DNA of 64,000 bases, taken from Hemicordylus capensis. Taxonomy: Eukaryota; Chordata; Lepidosauria; Squamata; Cordylidae. Of this stretch, positions 53,561 to 63,960 are shown piece by piece. The stretch is taken from positions 15,953,320-16,017,319 of the forward strand of contig NC_069670.1 of NCBI RefSeq assembly GCF_027244095.1. Reading direction: 5' to 3'. Every line of letters begins with the position of its first letter. The stretch's first letter is position 1. Made by a program: the position numbers and the translations under genes. Under the pieces are notes generated by a model, which did not search any database, had not been told where the DNA came from, and was given only the letters and a program-made list of their open reading frames with translations.

Positions 53561-53625
53561 ATAGTGAAAGGACCCTGCAAACACTGAATCAGTGATTGAT
53601 AGTGATCTAAAATTTCATTCATTGA

Positions 53626-53661
53626 ATCACTTCTCGGCCTTTTGGCTAAGATCAAGTGTAG
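53626..53661 (+). ncRNA. U2 snRNA 5' end fragment (pseudogene)
   Basis: 'atcacttctcggccttttgg' followed by ctaagatcaagtgtag matches the first 36 bases of vertebrate U2 snRNA with one mismatch (a for g at position 4). The match stops abruptly, so this is a 3'-truncated pseudogene, not a functional gene. It abuts the LINE fragment in the opposite orientation. Confidence 0.8.
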
Positions 53662-54239
53662 ACAGTCTATGGGAGATGAGCAGGAGATGAGTTTGAGAAG
53701 TCTCTCAGCATCTGAATTATCCGTCTGGAAAAGGTGGTTCTCAAAGATTCACATCCAAAATAGTTCCAATCTCACTCGCTCTCTTTCACTCTCTCCACCC
53801 CGCATCTCTTGAAGTAGGTTTTTGCCTACCCCAATTCATGCCCCAATAAACTGGGGGGAGGGGAAAACAGTGCTTGCTTTTGCTAGGAGAGTCTAACTGC
53901 TGCCACTTTGCTCCTTGGTGCAGCTGTTCCCCAAGGGTCTGGCTTACCTCCCTGCACACACGCGTGTGTGTGCAGAGGCCTGAAATGGGCCGAAATGGCC
54001 CGATCTTTCATTTAGGAGGGAGGCGGACTCAGGGAAGGAGCTCTTGCCACCGCCGCCTTCCCCGCCTCGGTTTCCCCTTGAGTGGCTGCCACGCAGAGGT
54101 GGTTGTAAAAGGTAAATTTTAAAAAAGATTTAACTTGCCCCTAACCCTCCCCAAGCCTTCAAGCATGGGGGGCACCTCTGAAGCCCTTCAGGTCTGGGCT
54201 TCAAAATTAGCTAGGTGCGCCCCGACCGTGAGGCAACTT
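53662..54239. other. Unassigned spacer sequence
   Basis: No gene recognised. A G+C-rich stretch with overlapping short frames is at 53880-54120. Confidence 0.5.
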
Positions 54240-54445
54240 CTTAAAATGGTTATCCCCTGCTTACCGAGCAAAGATCCACCTTTTAAACGTAGTGATTCTC
54301 TTTATTGAACAGGGGGAGAGCAACTGGCCCTCTCCATCCCCAGCACAGCATCCCTCCTGTGGCTGTTACTGGTGTCTATCTTATGTTTCTTTTTTAGATT
54401 ATGGGCCCTTTGGGGACAGGGAGCAATTTTGTTTGTTTGTTTGTT
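54240..54445 (+). mobile_element. L2-like LINE 3' region
   Basis: 'cagggggagagcaactggcc' and 'tagattatgggccctttggg' with 'gacagggagca' match the 3' UTR pattern common to L2-type repeats. It ends in (tttg)n. Related motifs occur in the minisatellite of 6765-7165. Confidence 0.5.
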
Positions 54446-54466
54446 GATCTGTATCAACAAACAAAC

Positions 54467-54660
54467 CAGCATGGTGTAGTGGTTAGAGTGCTGGACTAGG
54501 ACCAGGGAGACCCGAGTTCAAATCCCCATTCAGCCATGATACTAGCTGGGTGACTCTGGGCCAGTCACCTCTCTCTCAGCCTAACCTACTTCACAGGGTT
54601 GTTGTGAGGAGAAACCTAAGTATGTAGTACACTGCTCTGGGCTCCTTGGAGGAAGAGCAG
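54467..54660 (+). mobile_element. MIR-like CORE-SINE
   Basis: tRNA-like head 'tgtagtggttagagtgctgg' with B box 'gagttcaaatcccc', core 'tgggtgactctgggccagtc' and 'cacagggttgttgtgaggag'. Head, core and order are those of MIR/CORE-SINEs. Confidence 0.8.
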
Positions 54661-54729
54661 GAGATATAGATATAGATATAGATATAGATATAGATATAGA
54701 TATAGATATAGATAGATAGATATAGATAG

Positions 54730-54765
<36 letters not shown>

Positions 54766-54768
54766 ACC
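54660..54768 (+). repeat. (gatata)n and (ca)n microsatellites
   Basis: About 11 gatata/gata units followed by about 18 ca units, grown from the A-rich tail of the SINE. Confidence 0.92.
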
Positions 54769-54863
54769 ACTTTGGAAACTTTTGTTGAAAAGTGGTATAT
54801 AAATATTTGTTGTATTCATATTCATAGGGTGGCTCTCTGCTCTACAGTTGTATAGATCATTGT

Positions 54864-54953
54864 TCAATGATTCCGTTAATGATTCCGTTAATGATTCCCT
54901 TAATGATTCCCTTAATTATTCTGTTAATGATTCCATTAATGATTCCGTTAATT
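54864..54953 (+). repeat. 12-bp tandem repeat 'aatgattccgtt'
   Basis: About seven units with single changes (ccgtt, ccctt, ctgtt, ccatt). Confidence 0.9.
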
Positions 54954-55039
54954 GAAAGTAAGCTGGAATGTTGATATAGTCTATATAATTAATTCTCTAA
55001 GCCAGAATTTGTGGGGATGCGTAGGGATGCCTGATGGAA

Positions 55040-55520
55040 CCTTTGCAAGATCCTGCAAGTGTTCCAGCATGCTGCCCCATGCACCAGTAATGGGTGGCTG
55101 GACAGAGGAGGACAGACAGTGGGTGAAGCCTCACTGTCCTGAGCAGCAGGATGGACGCCGGGATGGAGGAGGATGTGCGATGGCCGAGGACGAGCAACAG
55201 GCAATGGGCAAGGACGTGCGAGGAGGACGTGTGATTGGTGGGCAGAACGGAGGAGGACGGGCGGCAAGAGGAGGGCCGGCGGCAGCCAAAGCCCCAGCAC
55301 CCTGAGCAGCAGGACCGGAGGAGGGTGGCCCTGTGGGCATAAGGTGGGGAGGGTACTGGGGCAGAAGGTGGGGGAGGGCAGGGGAGACTGGGGCAGAAGG
55401 TGGAGAACTAACTGGGCCTGAAGGGTGGGTGGGGAACTAACTGGGGCAGAAGGTTAGGGGGAGAACAAACTGAGCCTGAAGGTGGGGGGAGTGTACTGCC
55501 GCACAGATGCTCTGTGCAGG
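55040..55520 (+). repeat. G+C-rich repeat region
   Basis: G-rich sequence with 'ctggggcagaaggtgggg' or 'ctgagcctgaaggtgggg' repeated about six times from 55350 to 55495. Overlapping open frames on both strands reflect composition. No gene called. Confidence 0.6.
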
Positions 55521-56276
55521 ATCAGCTAGTTAACGTTAAAAGCATTTAAGAAACAAACAAAAGCCTACTGAAAGTCCTGCAGTCCCAATCAGACCACCCT
55601 CTTCCCCCAGTTACTGCTCATTTCCCCAAAAAATGTAGAGAGAGATGATCCAGTCACAGGCATTCATCTCATCCAGCATGGCCTGGAGGTGGAGAAGGGT
55701 TGTTTAAAAAAATCTAACACTGGGATATTTGCAGATCCTTTCCTCGCCAGTAGGTGTTACTAGAAGAGTGTCCAGAGCATCACCTCCCGTTAGGGCTGTG
55801 CACAAGAGTCAATGTTGGGATGAGGTCCGACCTGATCTGAGCCAATACCACAAATGTCAGCAAGGGGTCCTTTGGGCTTTTTAGAATGTCAGGGTCAGGG
55901 TCAGGTTTTTGTCCCACCAAGTGGGATACTCATGGTTTAACCTGGAAGAAAAGTAATGTAACGGAGTGACGGGCCCCCTCCCTATTACAACCCATCCCAA
56001 GGATGGGACAGGACAAGTCCAGAGGCAGAGATTGGAACAGTGGCAAGATATTTAATATATTTCAACAATCTATATCGAAACGTTTAGCATGGGGGATGGG
56101 GAAATGCCTTTGTGCCATCCCCTACTGAACAAACTGTGCTGGATCAAAGCTGCACTTCTGGAGATATATTCCGACAGAATTCTTGAGGTATATTTAGACT
56201 ATATATTTCCCACTACCCATTCTGTCCTTGCTGCCCCCTTTGCTGGGAACTGCCTCCCCGAAAGCTTCAAGGAAGA
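55520..56276. other. Unassigned spacer sequence
   Basis: No gene or repeat recognised. Confidence 0.45.
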
Positions 56277-56585
56277 CAGGAATATGGGAAGCTGCCTTTT
56301 ACCGAGTCAGACCCTCGGTCCATCTTGCTCAGAACTGTCTTCTACACAGACTGGCAGCAGCTTCTCCAAGGTGGCAGGCAGGAGTCTCTCTCAGCCCTAT
56401 CTTGGAGCTGCTGCCAGGGAGGGAATTTGAGACCTTCTGCATGCAAGCAGGCAGGGGCTCTTCCCAGAGCGGCCCCCTCCCCTAAGGGCAATATCTCACA
56501 GTGCTCACACATGTAGTATCCCATTCAAATGCAAACCAGGGTGGACACTGCTTAGCAAAGGAGAACATCCAGCTCTCCTCTCTGT
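56277..56585 (-). mobile_element. Composite 5S/tRNA-like SINE, near full length
   Basis: On the minus strand: 'ggagagctggatgttctcct', 'ttgctaagcagtgtccaccc', 'tggtttgcatttgaatggga' (5S-like), 'ccgctctgggaagag', the tRNA-like body and a 3' end gcttcccatattcct. Best example of the composite in the window. Confidence 0.75.
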
Positions 56586-56589
56586 GATG

Positions 56590-56865
56590 CCACCTCTCTC
56601 GTTTCCTTCAGACCCCACCTTAAAACCCCTTTTTTCCTACCAAGTCCTTGACCCAACAACCCCATCCTCCCAATCCCCCCGTAACTACACCGAAGGATCT
56701 GTGGCTGAAATCATCACACATCCTTACTTCATTTTCCTTGCCCTTACTCTGCTCTCTCCTTTGTCTTGGTATCTAGATTGTAGGCCACGTGGGGCAGGGA
56801 CCTATGCACCCGAAGCACCATGTAAATAGATGGCATCATCTTATTTGTGTTACTGTTCTTATTAT
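56590..56865 (+). mobile_element. L2-like LINE 3' region
   Basis: 'tagattgtaggccacgtggg' with 'gcagggacc' and 'ccatgtaaatagatggc' is the pattern of L2-type 3' UTRs. Confidence 0.5.
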
Positions 56866-57179
56866 TGCTATTTATAGGTTTTGATCAAAAGAAGAAATGT
56901 CATCCTTCCTGCACTCCCCAGCAGATAGGAATGTCAGGTGTTCCTCAATATTTGCAAGTTGTAGAAGTGTTTGGCTAGACACTAAAAGTATTGTGAATGG
57001 ACCCTAATCCTTACATGTATAAAGTAGGAGTCTGTCTCCGCTTCTTGATCTTACTGTCCCTCCTCATAATGGGTTGGAGCTCCCCTCAACACCTGAGATT
57101 TCTGGGGATACCTAGCTGCTGATATTGGAACCTATGAAACTTTAATCTGCTTCAACAAGGTAGTTTTTGTCTCCTTGTG

Positions 57180-57770
57180 TTGGGGGAAGGACCATAACTC
57201 AGTGAAAGAGCATCTGCTATAGATGCAAAAGGTCCCAGTTTCAAGCCCTGGCATCTCTGGGTCAGTACAATATGGGAGAAGGACCACAGCTCAGTGGAAG
57301 AGCATCTGCTTTTCATGCAGAAGGTGCCAGTTTCAATTTCTGGCATCTTCAGGCCAATGCAATATGTCTTGAAGGACCATAGCTCAGAAGAAGATCAGAA
57401 GAAAATAATAACAGCCCTGCTGGATCAGGCCCAAGGCCCATCTAGTCCAGAGTTTTTAACCTTGGGCCCCCAGATGTTGTTGGACTACAACTCCTGGGGA
57501 TTCTGGGAGTAGTAGTCTAACAACATCTGGGGGCCAAAGGTTAAGAAACCCTGATCTAGCCTGTCACACAGTGGCTACCAGGGAGACTCCCACAGGTTTC
57601 AATTCCTGGGTTCAATCCCTAGCGACATCTCCAGGTAGGACAGGGAAAGACTGCTGCCTGATATGGTGGAGAACCACTGCCAGACCATGTAGACATTTCT
57701 GAGCTAGGTGGACCAATGGTCTGACTCCGTATAAGGCAGGCAGCTTCCTGTGTTCCTATGTAACAAAACC
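57180..57770 (+). mobile_element. SINE cluster with CR1-like fragment and nested palindromic MITE
   Basis: Three tRNA-like heads ('ccataactcagtgaaagagc', 'ccacagctcagtggaagagc', 57365) precede a CR1-like 3' piece on the minus strand starting near 57397 ('aacagccctgctggatcagg'). This is split by a palindrome at 57448-57556 whose flanks both read atctag, then SINE sequence to 57765 with 'gtataaggcaggcagcttcc'. Confidence 0.6.
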
Positions 57771-57800
57771 AACAGATGGCCATTATGATGAAAAGTAAGT

Positions 57801-57806
57801 TTTATT
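57801..57806 (-). terminator. Poly(A) signal AATAAA of gene 7
   Basis: AATAAA on the minus strand about 490 bp past the stop. The homologous place in gene 6 has lost it. Confidence 0.6.
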
Positions 57807-58290
57807 TGGAATGGAAACAAAACAAGGCACGAATCATTCCCAAGGAGCATTAAGCAAAGTGAGTAAGCAACATGGATGAAAGAGACCGTGCATGTGTGTG
57901 AGAGAGGTGGGTGGTTGATATTTCTAGAACATTCTTCCCTCCCACAAGCAATGTTTGCACAGTTTTGCTAGTTCACCTGGGTTCAAAATTCAGGTGGCCA
58001 AGCTAAATGCTTCTGTTGCCTTTCCTCGTGACTTTGTGCGTGGCCTTTTGAAAGACCTGAATAAAGGAGCCCCAGATGAAGTGCATAAATAAAAAGAGAA
58101 GTCAAATTGAAAGCAGAGGCAGGAAAGAAAGAGAGCTAGGCCTGGTTTTCAGGGATGCCGAAAACCCCCTTTTCACCCACTGACTCCAGTTAGGGTAGAG
58201 GGCTCTCTGCATATCTAAACCCAGGACTATACATCCCACTGTGGATCTTGGGTCATTCTTCTTCTTCCTAGCTATACAGTCCATGAGAAT

Positions 58291-58785
58291 TTAGCAAGGG
58301 GACAGGCAGACGCTGCCTCTGCGTCCAAGACCTCCACCATAGCGGCGCCCAAGGAGACCGTTGCCGTAGCCATATCCACCATAGCCGTAACCACCATAAC
58401 CGCCGTAACTGCCGATGATTCCAGAACCGCCCACAGCACAGGGAGTGTTGCCTCCCACGGAGACGGGCTCACAGCTAGCGGACAGGATGGGTCCTGGGAT
58501 GGTCACAACAGAGGCGGGTGGCTGAATCACAATCTCCGCTGGGGGGATCTGGTTGATGCAGGAAGGGAAGACTCCAGCCAGGGTGCCCAGGTTGCCAGAA
58601 GTTTCAGCCCGTCCACCAGCACCGTAGCCATAGCCAAGACTTCCATAGCCCTAGCCGAGACCTCCGTAGCCGAGACCTCCGTAGCCGCCACCGCAGAGAC
58701 TCCCTCAGAGACCTGCTGATCCAAAGCCAACGACGGGGGTGGAAGTGCAGGATGGGACGGTGCAGGATGGTCCACAGAAAGTCAT
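58291..58785 (-). pseudogene. Beta-keratin gene 7, two premature stops
   Basis: Inverted homologue of gene 6. It starts MTFCGPSCTVPSCTSTPVVG. Codon 27 is TGA (58707-58705), the same stop as in gene 6, and codon 45 is TAG (58653-58651), where gene 6 has TAT. At gene 6's codon-54 stop this copy has TAC. The rest is open and encodes the core box, GGYG-type tail and CLSPC end, 6 codons shorter than gene 6. So the TGA predates the inverted duplication (or was spread by conversion) and the other stops arose independently. Confidence 0.87.
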
Positions 58786-58965
58786 GTCTGGTGAGTAGGG
58801 GTGAGTCTGAAAGAATGCAAGAGGGAGCACAAATTATATGATCCATGAGAAATGCCACGAAGGGCACAGATTCAGGTGTGACTCAGTACTCGGCAGCTTC
58901 CTATATGGAAGGGAAGCACTAATGATACAGTCCTTGAGAAATGATTCACTCAGAGTTCCTCTATA

Positions 58966-59105
58966 ACTGGGCTGCACTGCTTTGGCCTGCCAGCTGTTGG
59001 TGGAATACAACTCCCAACATCCACAGCCACAGTGGCTAACAGTAAGGGATGCTGGGAGTTGTAGTCCCCCATCTGCAGGAGGGTGGAAGCTGTGCAGCCC
59101 TGTTC
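58966..59105. mobile_element. Palindromic MITE in the gene 7 intron
   Basis: Counterpart of 51188-51327 on the inverted arm. Confidence 0.73.
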
Positions 59106-59236
59106 TACAGCAAAGGATGCCGGGAGAAAGAAATTTCAGGCACTGGAAAATGATCATGCCTGATGGGTGCTTTTCTGTCAAGCTAGTGGATTCTGAGTAT
59201 CCCAAATGTATACTAGCTGTAGACTTCTGAAGATCT

Positions 59237-59812
59237 CTTCTTAGAGAATCAGTGCCTTGGTCCACCTTGCCTACTGCTCTGAGGCTTTGGGCTGAGGACA
59301 GGATGGCACAAACTGGCCCACATTAAGCCACCTCTGAGTGATGGTGGCCCACATTAAACCAGCTCTGAGGGATGTACGTGACACAACACAGCAAAGAAAG
59401 CAATCACATTATATATAGGACCTCCATCTGGATACATCTGTGAGGGAGCCAATGGGCCCTCAGAGCACAGTGTGTTAAGGAAATTGAAGTAAACCATCAA
59501 AGGTAACCTATCTTCTGTCTTCTGGGACGCAGGCTATACCACACTAGAAGAGCCCCTGCCTGGCAAGAAGAAGTTCTCACATTCAGTTCCTGAGATTGTG
59601 GAAGGTGGAGACATCATTTGAGCAAATTCTCCAATGTTTCTCTTTGGGAGGAACCTCCAAATCCCTACTCAAATTTCACTTTGGCAATGTTGGTTCCAAA
59701 GACCCCTGCCTGGCACCCTGGAGAACTGCTGCTAGGAAGTTGAGACAATCACAAGCTAGCTGGACTAAGGGTCTGGTTCTGTAGGAGGCCATTTACTTGC
59801 TTCCTGTGTTTG
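59237..59812. other. Insertion specific to the inverted arm
   Basis: About 580 bases interrupt the SINE that is whole in the gene 6 and gene 3 introns. I recognise no element type or gene in it. Confidence 0.55.
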
Positions 59813-59990
59813 GGGATGGGGCTGTGGCCCCATGGCAGAGAACCGGATTTGCATGCAGAAGGTCCCAGGCAGCATCTCCACTTAGGGCTGGGAAAGACTC
59901 CTGCCTGGAACCTGAGAGAGCCACTGCCAGTCAGCTAGATGGACCAAAGGTCTGACTCAGTAGAAGGCAGCTTCCTATGTTCTGCTTGAC
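59813..59990 (+). mobile_element. tRNA-derived SINE in the gene 7 intron
   Basis: 'gggatggggctgtggcccca' to 'ggcagcttcctatgttctgc' on the plus strand, the inverted counterpart of 50905-51055. Confidence 0.7.
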
Positions 59991-60456
59991 CAAGTTTGGT
60001 CTTCCGGGATTAAGCCCAGATATTATTCACCCCTTGACAACAGCCATCTCCACCACTCCAAAAGCATGATAATAATTTCATAGCAGTGTCAACTGTCATG
60101 GCTTCCTCCAAGGAATCCTGGGAAATGTTGTTTGGATTCCATTCGAGGTCCCTAGCCCCTTCTCAGACAACAAAAATCCCTTAGGTTTCATGGGGAGAAA
60201 GGATAACAAACTAATTTAAAGTGTGTAAGTTAGATACACCCAAAGAAGCCCAAACGTGAGGAGAATGTTTAGCTTCTCAGCCAACATCTGGACCATCCGA
60301 AGACTCAAAACACCCCCAGAAATATATTGGGCGATGAATCCAAGAACCCCATAGCACAAGATGGAAACGCAAGCAACCATCTCATGAGGCTAACCATCTC
60401 AGTGAAATCATATTTCAGGAAGTATAAATGAAACGGCTTGAGCAAGCCAAGCTTAC

Positions 60457-60537
60457 CTGTTCCTCGAAGGAGTAGGAAGGCAAGAGAAGGCAAGAGATGA
60501 GTTGATGGTTGAGTGTGGAGAGACGGAGGCTTTTATA
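60457..60537 (-). promoter_or_regulatory. Gene 7 promoter TATA box and noncoding exon 1
   Basis: TATAAAA at 60537-60531 on the minus strand; exon 1 about 60507-60457; donor gtaagc from 60456. The proximal promoter is kept, but upstream sequence present at 18060-18480 and 49860-50285 is missing from about 60597 on. Confidence 0.83.
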
Positions 60538-60755
60538 CCCTGCTCACAGTGTCCTTAATGGCTGAGAGACGCCCCTTTGCACTCATGATCTTAATTTTGG
60601 TGGGCGCCCCATTGGACATTGTGTGGGATACAGATAAATTTCATACAAATGTTTAGCTAGTGTTGATATCAAAGAAAGAAATGAATGATATTCTAAAAGG
60701 GACGAAGGAGATAGGAACATAGAAAGTTGCCTTTATAATGGTCAGACCTGTGAAC

Positions 60756-60895
60756 TAGGGGTGTGCAGCTGGTCTGGTTTGGTTCGAATCAGACCGGGCC
60801 AGTTCGTGAACCCCCCGAATGGGACGGTGGGGTTCAGTCCAGGGTCAGACTTAACACTGAACTGGTTCGACACTGAACATGTTTGCACATCCCTA
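60756..60895. mobile_element. hAT MITE, 140 bp (inverted arm)
   Basis: TAGGGGTGTGC at one end and GCACATCCCTA at the other, flanked by ctgtgaac on both sides (60748-60755, 60896-60903), the reverse complement of the target duplication at 17605. Same insertion event, more diverged. Confidence 0.87.
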
Positions 60896-61599
60896 CTGTG
60901 AACCCAGCACCTTCTACATACAAACTAGAAGCTCTACCACTGAGCTTTGGACCTCTCCCCAAAAATGGAATAGGATAGGTGCACAGGAAGCAGCCTTATA
61001 CTTAGTTAGGTCATTGGTCCACCTCACTCAGTATTGTCTACACGAGGGCTGATCAACTTCGGCCCTCCAGCTGTGCTTGTACCACAACTCCCATAATCCC
61101 CAGCCACAATGGCCAATATGAAGGGATTCTGGGAGTTGAAGGCTAACATCTGAAGGATGGTCAGAGTGGAGCAGACCTGGTCTACACTGACTGGGAGTGG
61201 CTCTCCAAGGTTTCATGCAGGCGTTTTTCCCAGCCCTACCTGGAAATGCTGAGAGCCAGGGATGGAATCTGGGGCCTCTTGCATGCAAAGCAGCAGATGT
61301 TCAACCACTGAGCGGTGTGCTTTCAACCTGAATTGTATTGACCTGGAGATGTTGGGGATTGAACCTGGAAAGTCCTGCACCTAAAGTGGATGGTTTCCCA
61401 CCAAGCTACGATCATTCTTCTATAAAGTATTGACGTGGAGATGTCAGGGAATGAAAATGGGACATCCTGCATGAAAAGCAGACACATTTACACTGAGCTT
61501 TGGTCCTTCAACCCACACTGAGCTGCATCCTCATCCCTCTGCCACTATTGGTTAGAGTCTCCATCTCTTTCCTGATAAATTAAAGCTAAGTGGACTCTA

Positions 61600-61607
61600 T
61601 TTGGCTG
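61600..61607. other. Empty target site of the hAT, inverted arm
   Basis: tttggctg, the reverse complement of cagccaaa, present once. Confirms that the uninterrupted site is ancestral. Confidence 0.93.
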
Positions 61608-63355
61608 GGTTTCGCTTCACCCTTGAAACAAATGCACCCCCCACCCTGTTATTAACACACTTGAGCAGATGTCTGAAGAAAACCATCTTCCTGTGTGCCT
61701 TCCAGGCCGATGTGCTAACTGAGCTTTATTCTCATGCGACAGTCCTCGGTAGGGAAATCAAAGAGTTGCACAATATGACGTCGGAATTATAAAAAATGAT
61801 TATGAAGAAACTGTGACTGCTGCCAGATGGGAACAGCGATATCATATGGGAGGTGGCTCCCTTGAGCTTAGAAAACCACTTGAGTAAAAGATTCTAAGCT
61901 CCTCAAGGGGAAACATGCAAGGTAGCTTTGATGCTCCGAGGATGTGGATGTAATAGAGGACAGAATCCTTAATGCAGGTTGTTAGCTGAACAGCCTAATT
62001 CTTAACAGGCAGATCATGAAGTCAGCAGTGCTCAATGGTGTGAGGAGACAAGCAGTTTGTGGCCAAGCTGACGCTTTGATGTTTTCCACTTCCTGCTGGG
62101 TGTCAAGCATTTGGGTTTCCTGCCTCCCAAATGGTCAACCTGCACAGAAACAAGAAATGGGCTCGGACCCCAAAGGGTGCATTATCCCATCAGGCCTTCT
62201 GTCCCAGCTTGCAGTACCTCATTCATCACTTTATTTCGCTCCGGGTGCAATTATCTGCCCCCAAAGAAAATGGGTTTCTGCGCATCTGGGCTCCTAGTCA
62301 TACCCCTCAACTAAAGGAGGTGACTATTTCCCCAATCCCCATGGTTAAAAGCAAGAGACGCTTAAAAATAAATATTAAATAATTAAAATAAATAAATAAA
62401 TAAATGAGGGGGTAAGTCTCTTCCGCTTAGTAAGGGGGAGAGCAACTGTCCCTCTTCAGCCCAGCCTGGCATCCTTGCCCTCAGTGGATATTCTTGGTGT
62501 TTCCCTTGAGTTTCTCTTCAGATTAGGAGGTCTTTGGGACAGAGATCCATCTTCAGGTCTTCTTCTGACACCCAGTATGAGAATCCTCAGTAGGCCAGGG
62601 GGCACGTTCTTAAAATGGCATCTCTCTTCTGCTTAGCAGGGGGAGAGCTGCCAGGGATTGAACCAGGGACCTGAAAAATTATCTTTCACTGAGCTACAGC
62701 CCCATCCCGTTATGAGAATCTGTCTTCTACTGAAGGCTGAGCTGGATGGATCATTGGTCCATCTAGCTCAGTATTTTCGATACTGATTGGTAGTGATTTC
62801 GCCAAAGTTTCAGGCAGGAGTCTTTCCCAGCCATACCTGGAGATTGAACCTGGGACCTTCTTTGGGCAAAACAAATGCTCTCACATCATGCCACAGCCCC
62901 ACCACCTCCTCCTGACCTGAAAGGACTAGGGGCCATTAGCAAAAAGATGCCGTTGACTGCTAAGCTTTCAGAGAGAAAGATCGGGCTGCCATAGTGTCAT
63001 TTTGCCCCTCTGGGGCTTGTTGTCTGTATAGTCATCATCCAGGGCTGCTGATGGGCTGGTTTTGGAAATCAGTGTGATGCATTCAAGGTTGAGGGTAGGA
63101 CCAGTTTCCGGCTTGTATGGTAATTAAGAACATTACTTCTCTTAATCTGGGCTCTGATCTTTTAAAATTAGCTTGACAACAACAAACCATCCAAACAGCA
63201 AATATTTGTACAGGGTAAAACTTCAGGGCACACTAAATGTGGTGTCTTTGAGATGCAGATAAGAAAATGAATCAAGAGGCCAGAGGTTCCAGAGATGAGT
63301 AAATACTTGCAGAGCAGTAAGCCAAATTCCCATTCCCAGTTTGGATAACTTTATG
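61608..63355. other. Inverted-arm noncoding sequence
   Basis: Reverse counterpart of 37.2-38.95 kb, with an (attt)n tract near 62390 and minus-strand SINE sequence at about 62640-62900. No gene called. Confidence 0.6.
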
Positions 63356-63587
63356 GAGGAGAGATCTATCAGTGGCTACCTGTCGCAGGGCTGTGGGCCG
63401 CCTTCAGCCTCAAAGGCAGGATGCCTCTGAGTACCAGTTGCAGGGGAGTAACAACAGGAGAGAGGGTATGCCCTCAACTACTACCTGTGGCTTCAAGCGG
63501 CAGCTGGTGGGCCAATGTGCAAAACAGGATGCTGGACTAGATGGGCCTTGGGCCTGATCCAGCAGGGCTGTTCTTATGTTCTTATGC
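63356..63587 (+). mobile_element. CR1-like LINE 3' end
   Basis: 'atgggccttgggcctgatcc' followed by 'ttcttatgttcttatg', an 8-bp repeated tail of CR1 type. It sits against the (ca)n microsatellite and is absent from the same place in copies 1 and 2, so it is an insertion specific to this arm. Confidence 0.75.
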
Positions 63588-63712
63588 ACACACACACAAA
63601 CACAAACACACACACACACATGCAAATAAGGACCCACAACAAATGTTGCAGTATATTCCTGGTGTCCCTGCATTCCCTGAGCACGGTGAAGGTTTTAGAC
63701 ACCAGCCACCTT

Positions 63713-63960
63713 AAGTGGCACAGCAGGGACATGCTTGACTAACAAGCAGAAAGTTGCCAGTTGGAATCCCTGCTGCTCCTATATCGGGCAGCAGTGATAT
63801 AGGAAAATGCTGAAAAGCATCATCTCATACTGCGTGCGAGGAGGCAATGTTAAAACCCTCCTGTATTCTACCAAAGAAAACCACAGGGGTCAGTGGATGC
63901 AGGGAGTCGACTTGATGGCACATTTGATGGTGCCATCGACTTGATGGCACACTTTATCCC
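63713..63960 (+). mobile_element. Sauria-type SINE (inverted arm)
   Basis: 'agcagggacatgcttgacta' to 'gagtcgacttgatggcacat' on the plus strand: tRNA-like head and BovB-like tail. A short tandem repeat of the 'cgacttgatggcaca' tail appears at 63907-63950. Confidence 0.72.

Noticed and set aside
55040-55420. Arg/Gly-rich open frames near 55.1-55.4 kb
   Set aside because: G+C-rich repeat sequence with open frames on both strands; no start context, splice sites or similarity.
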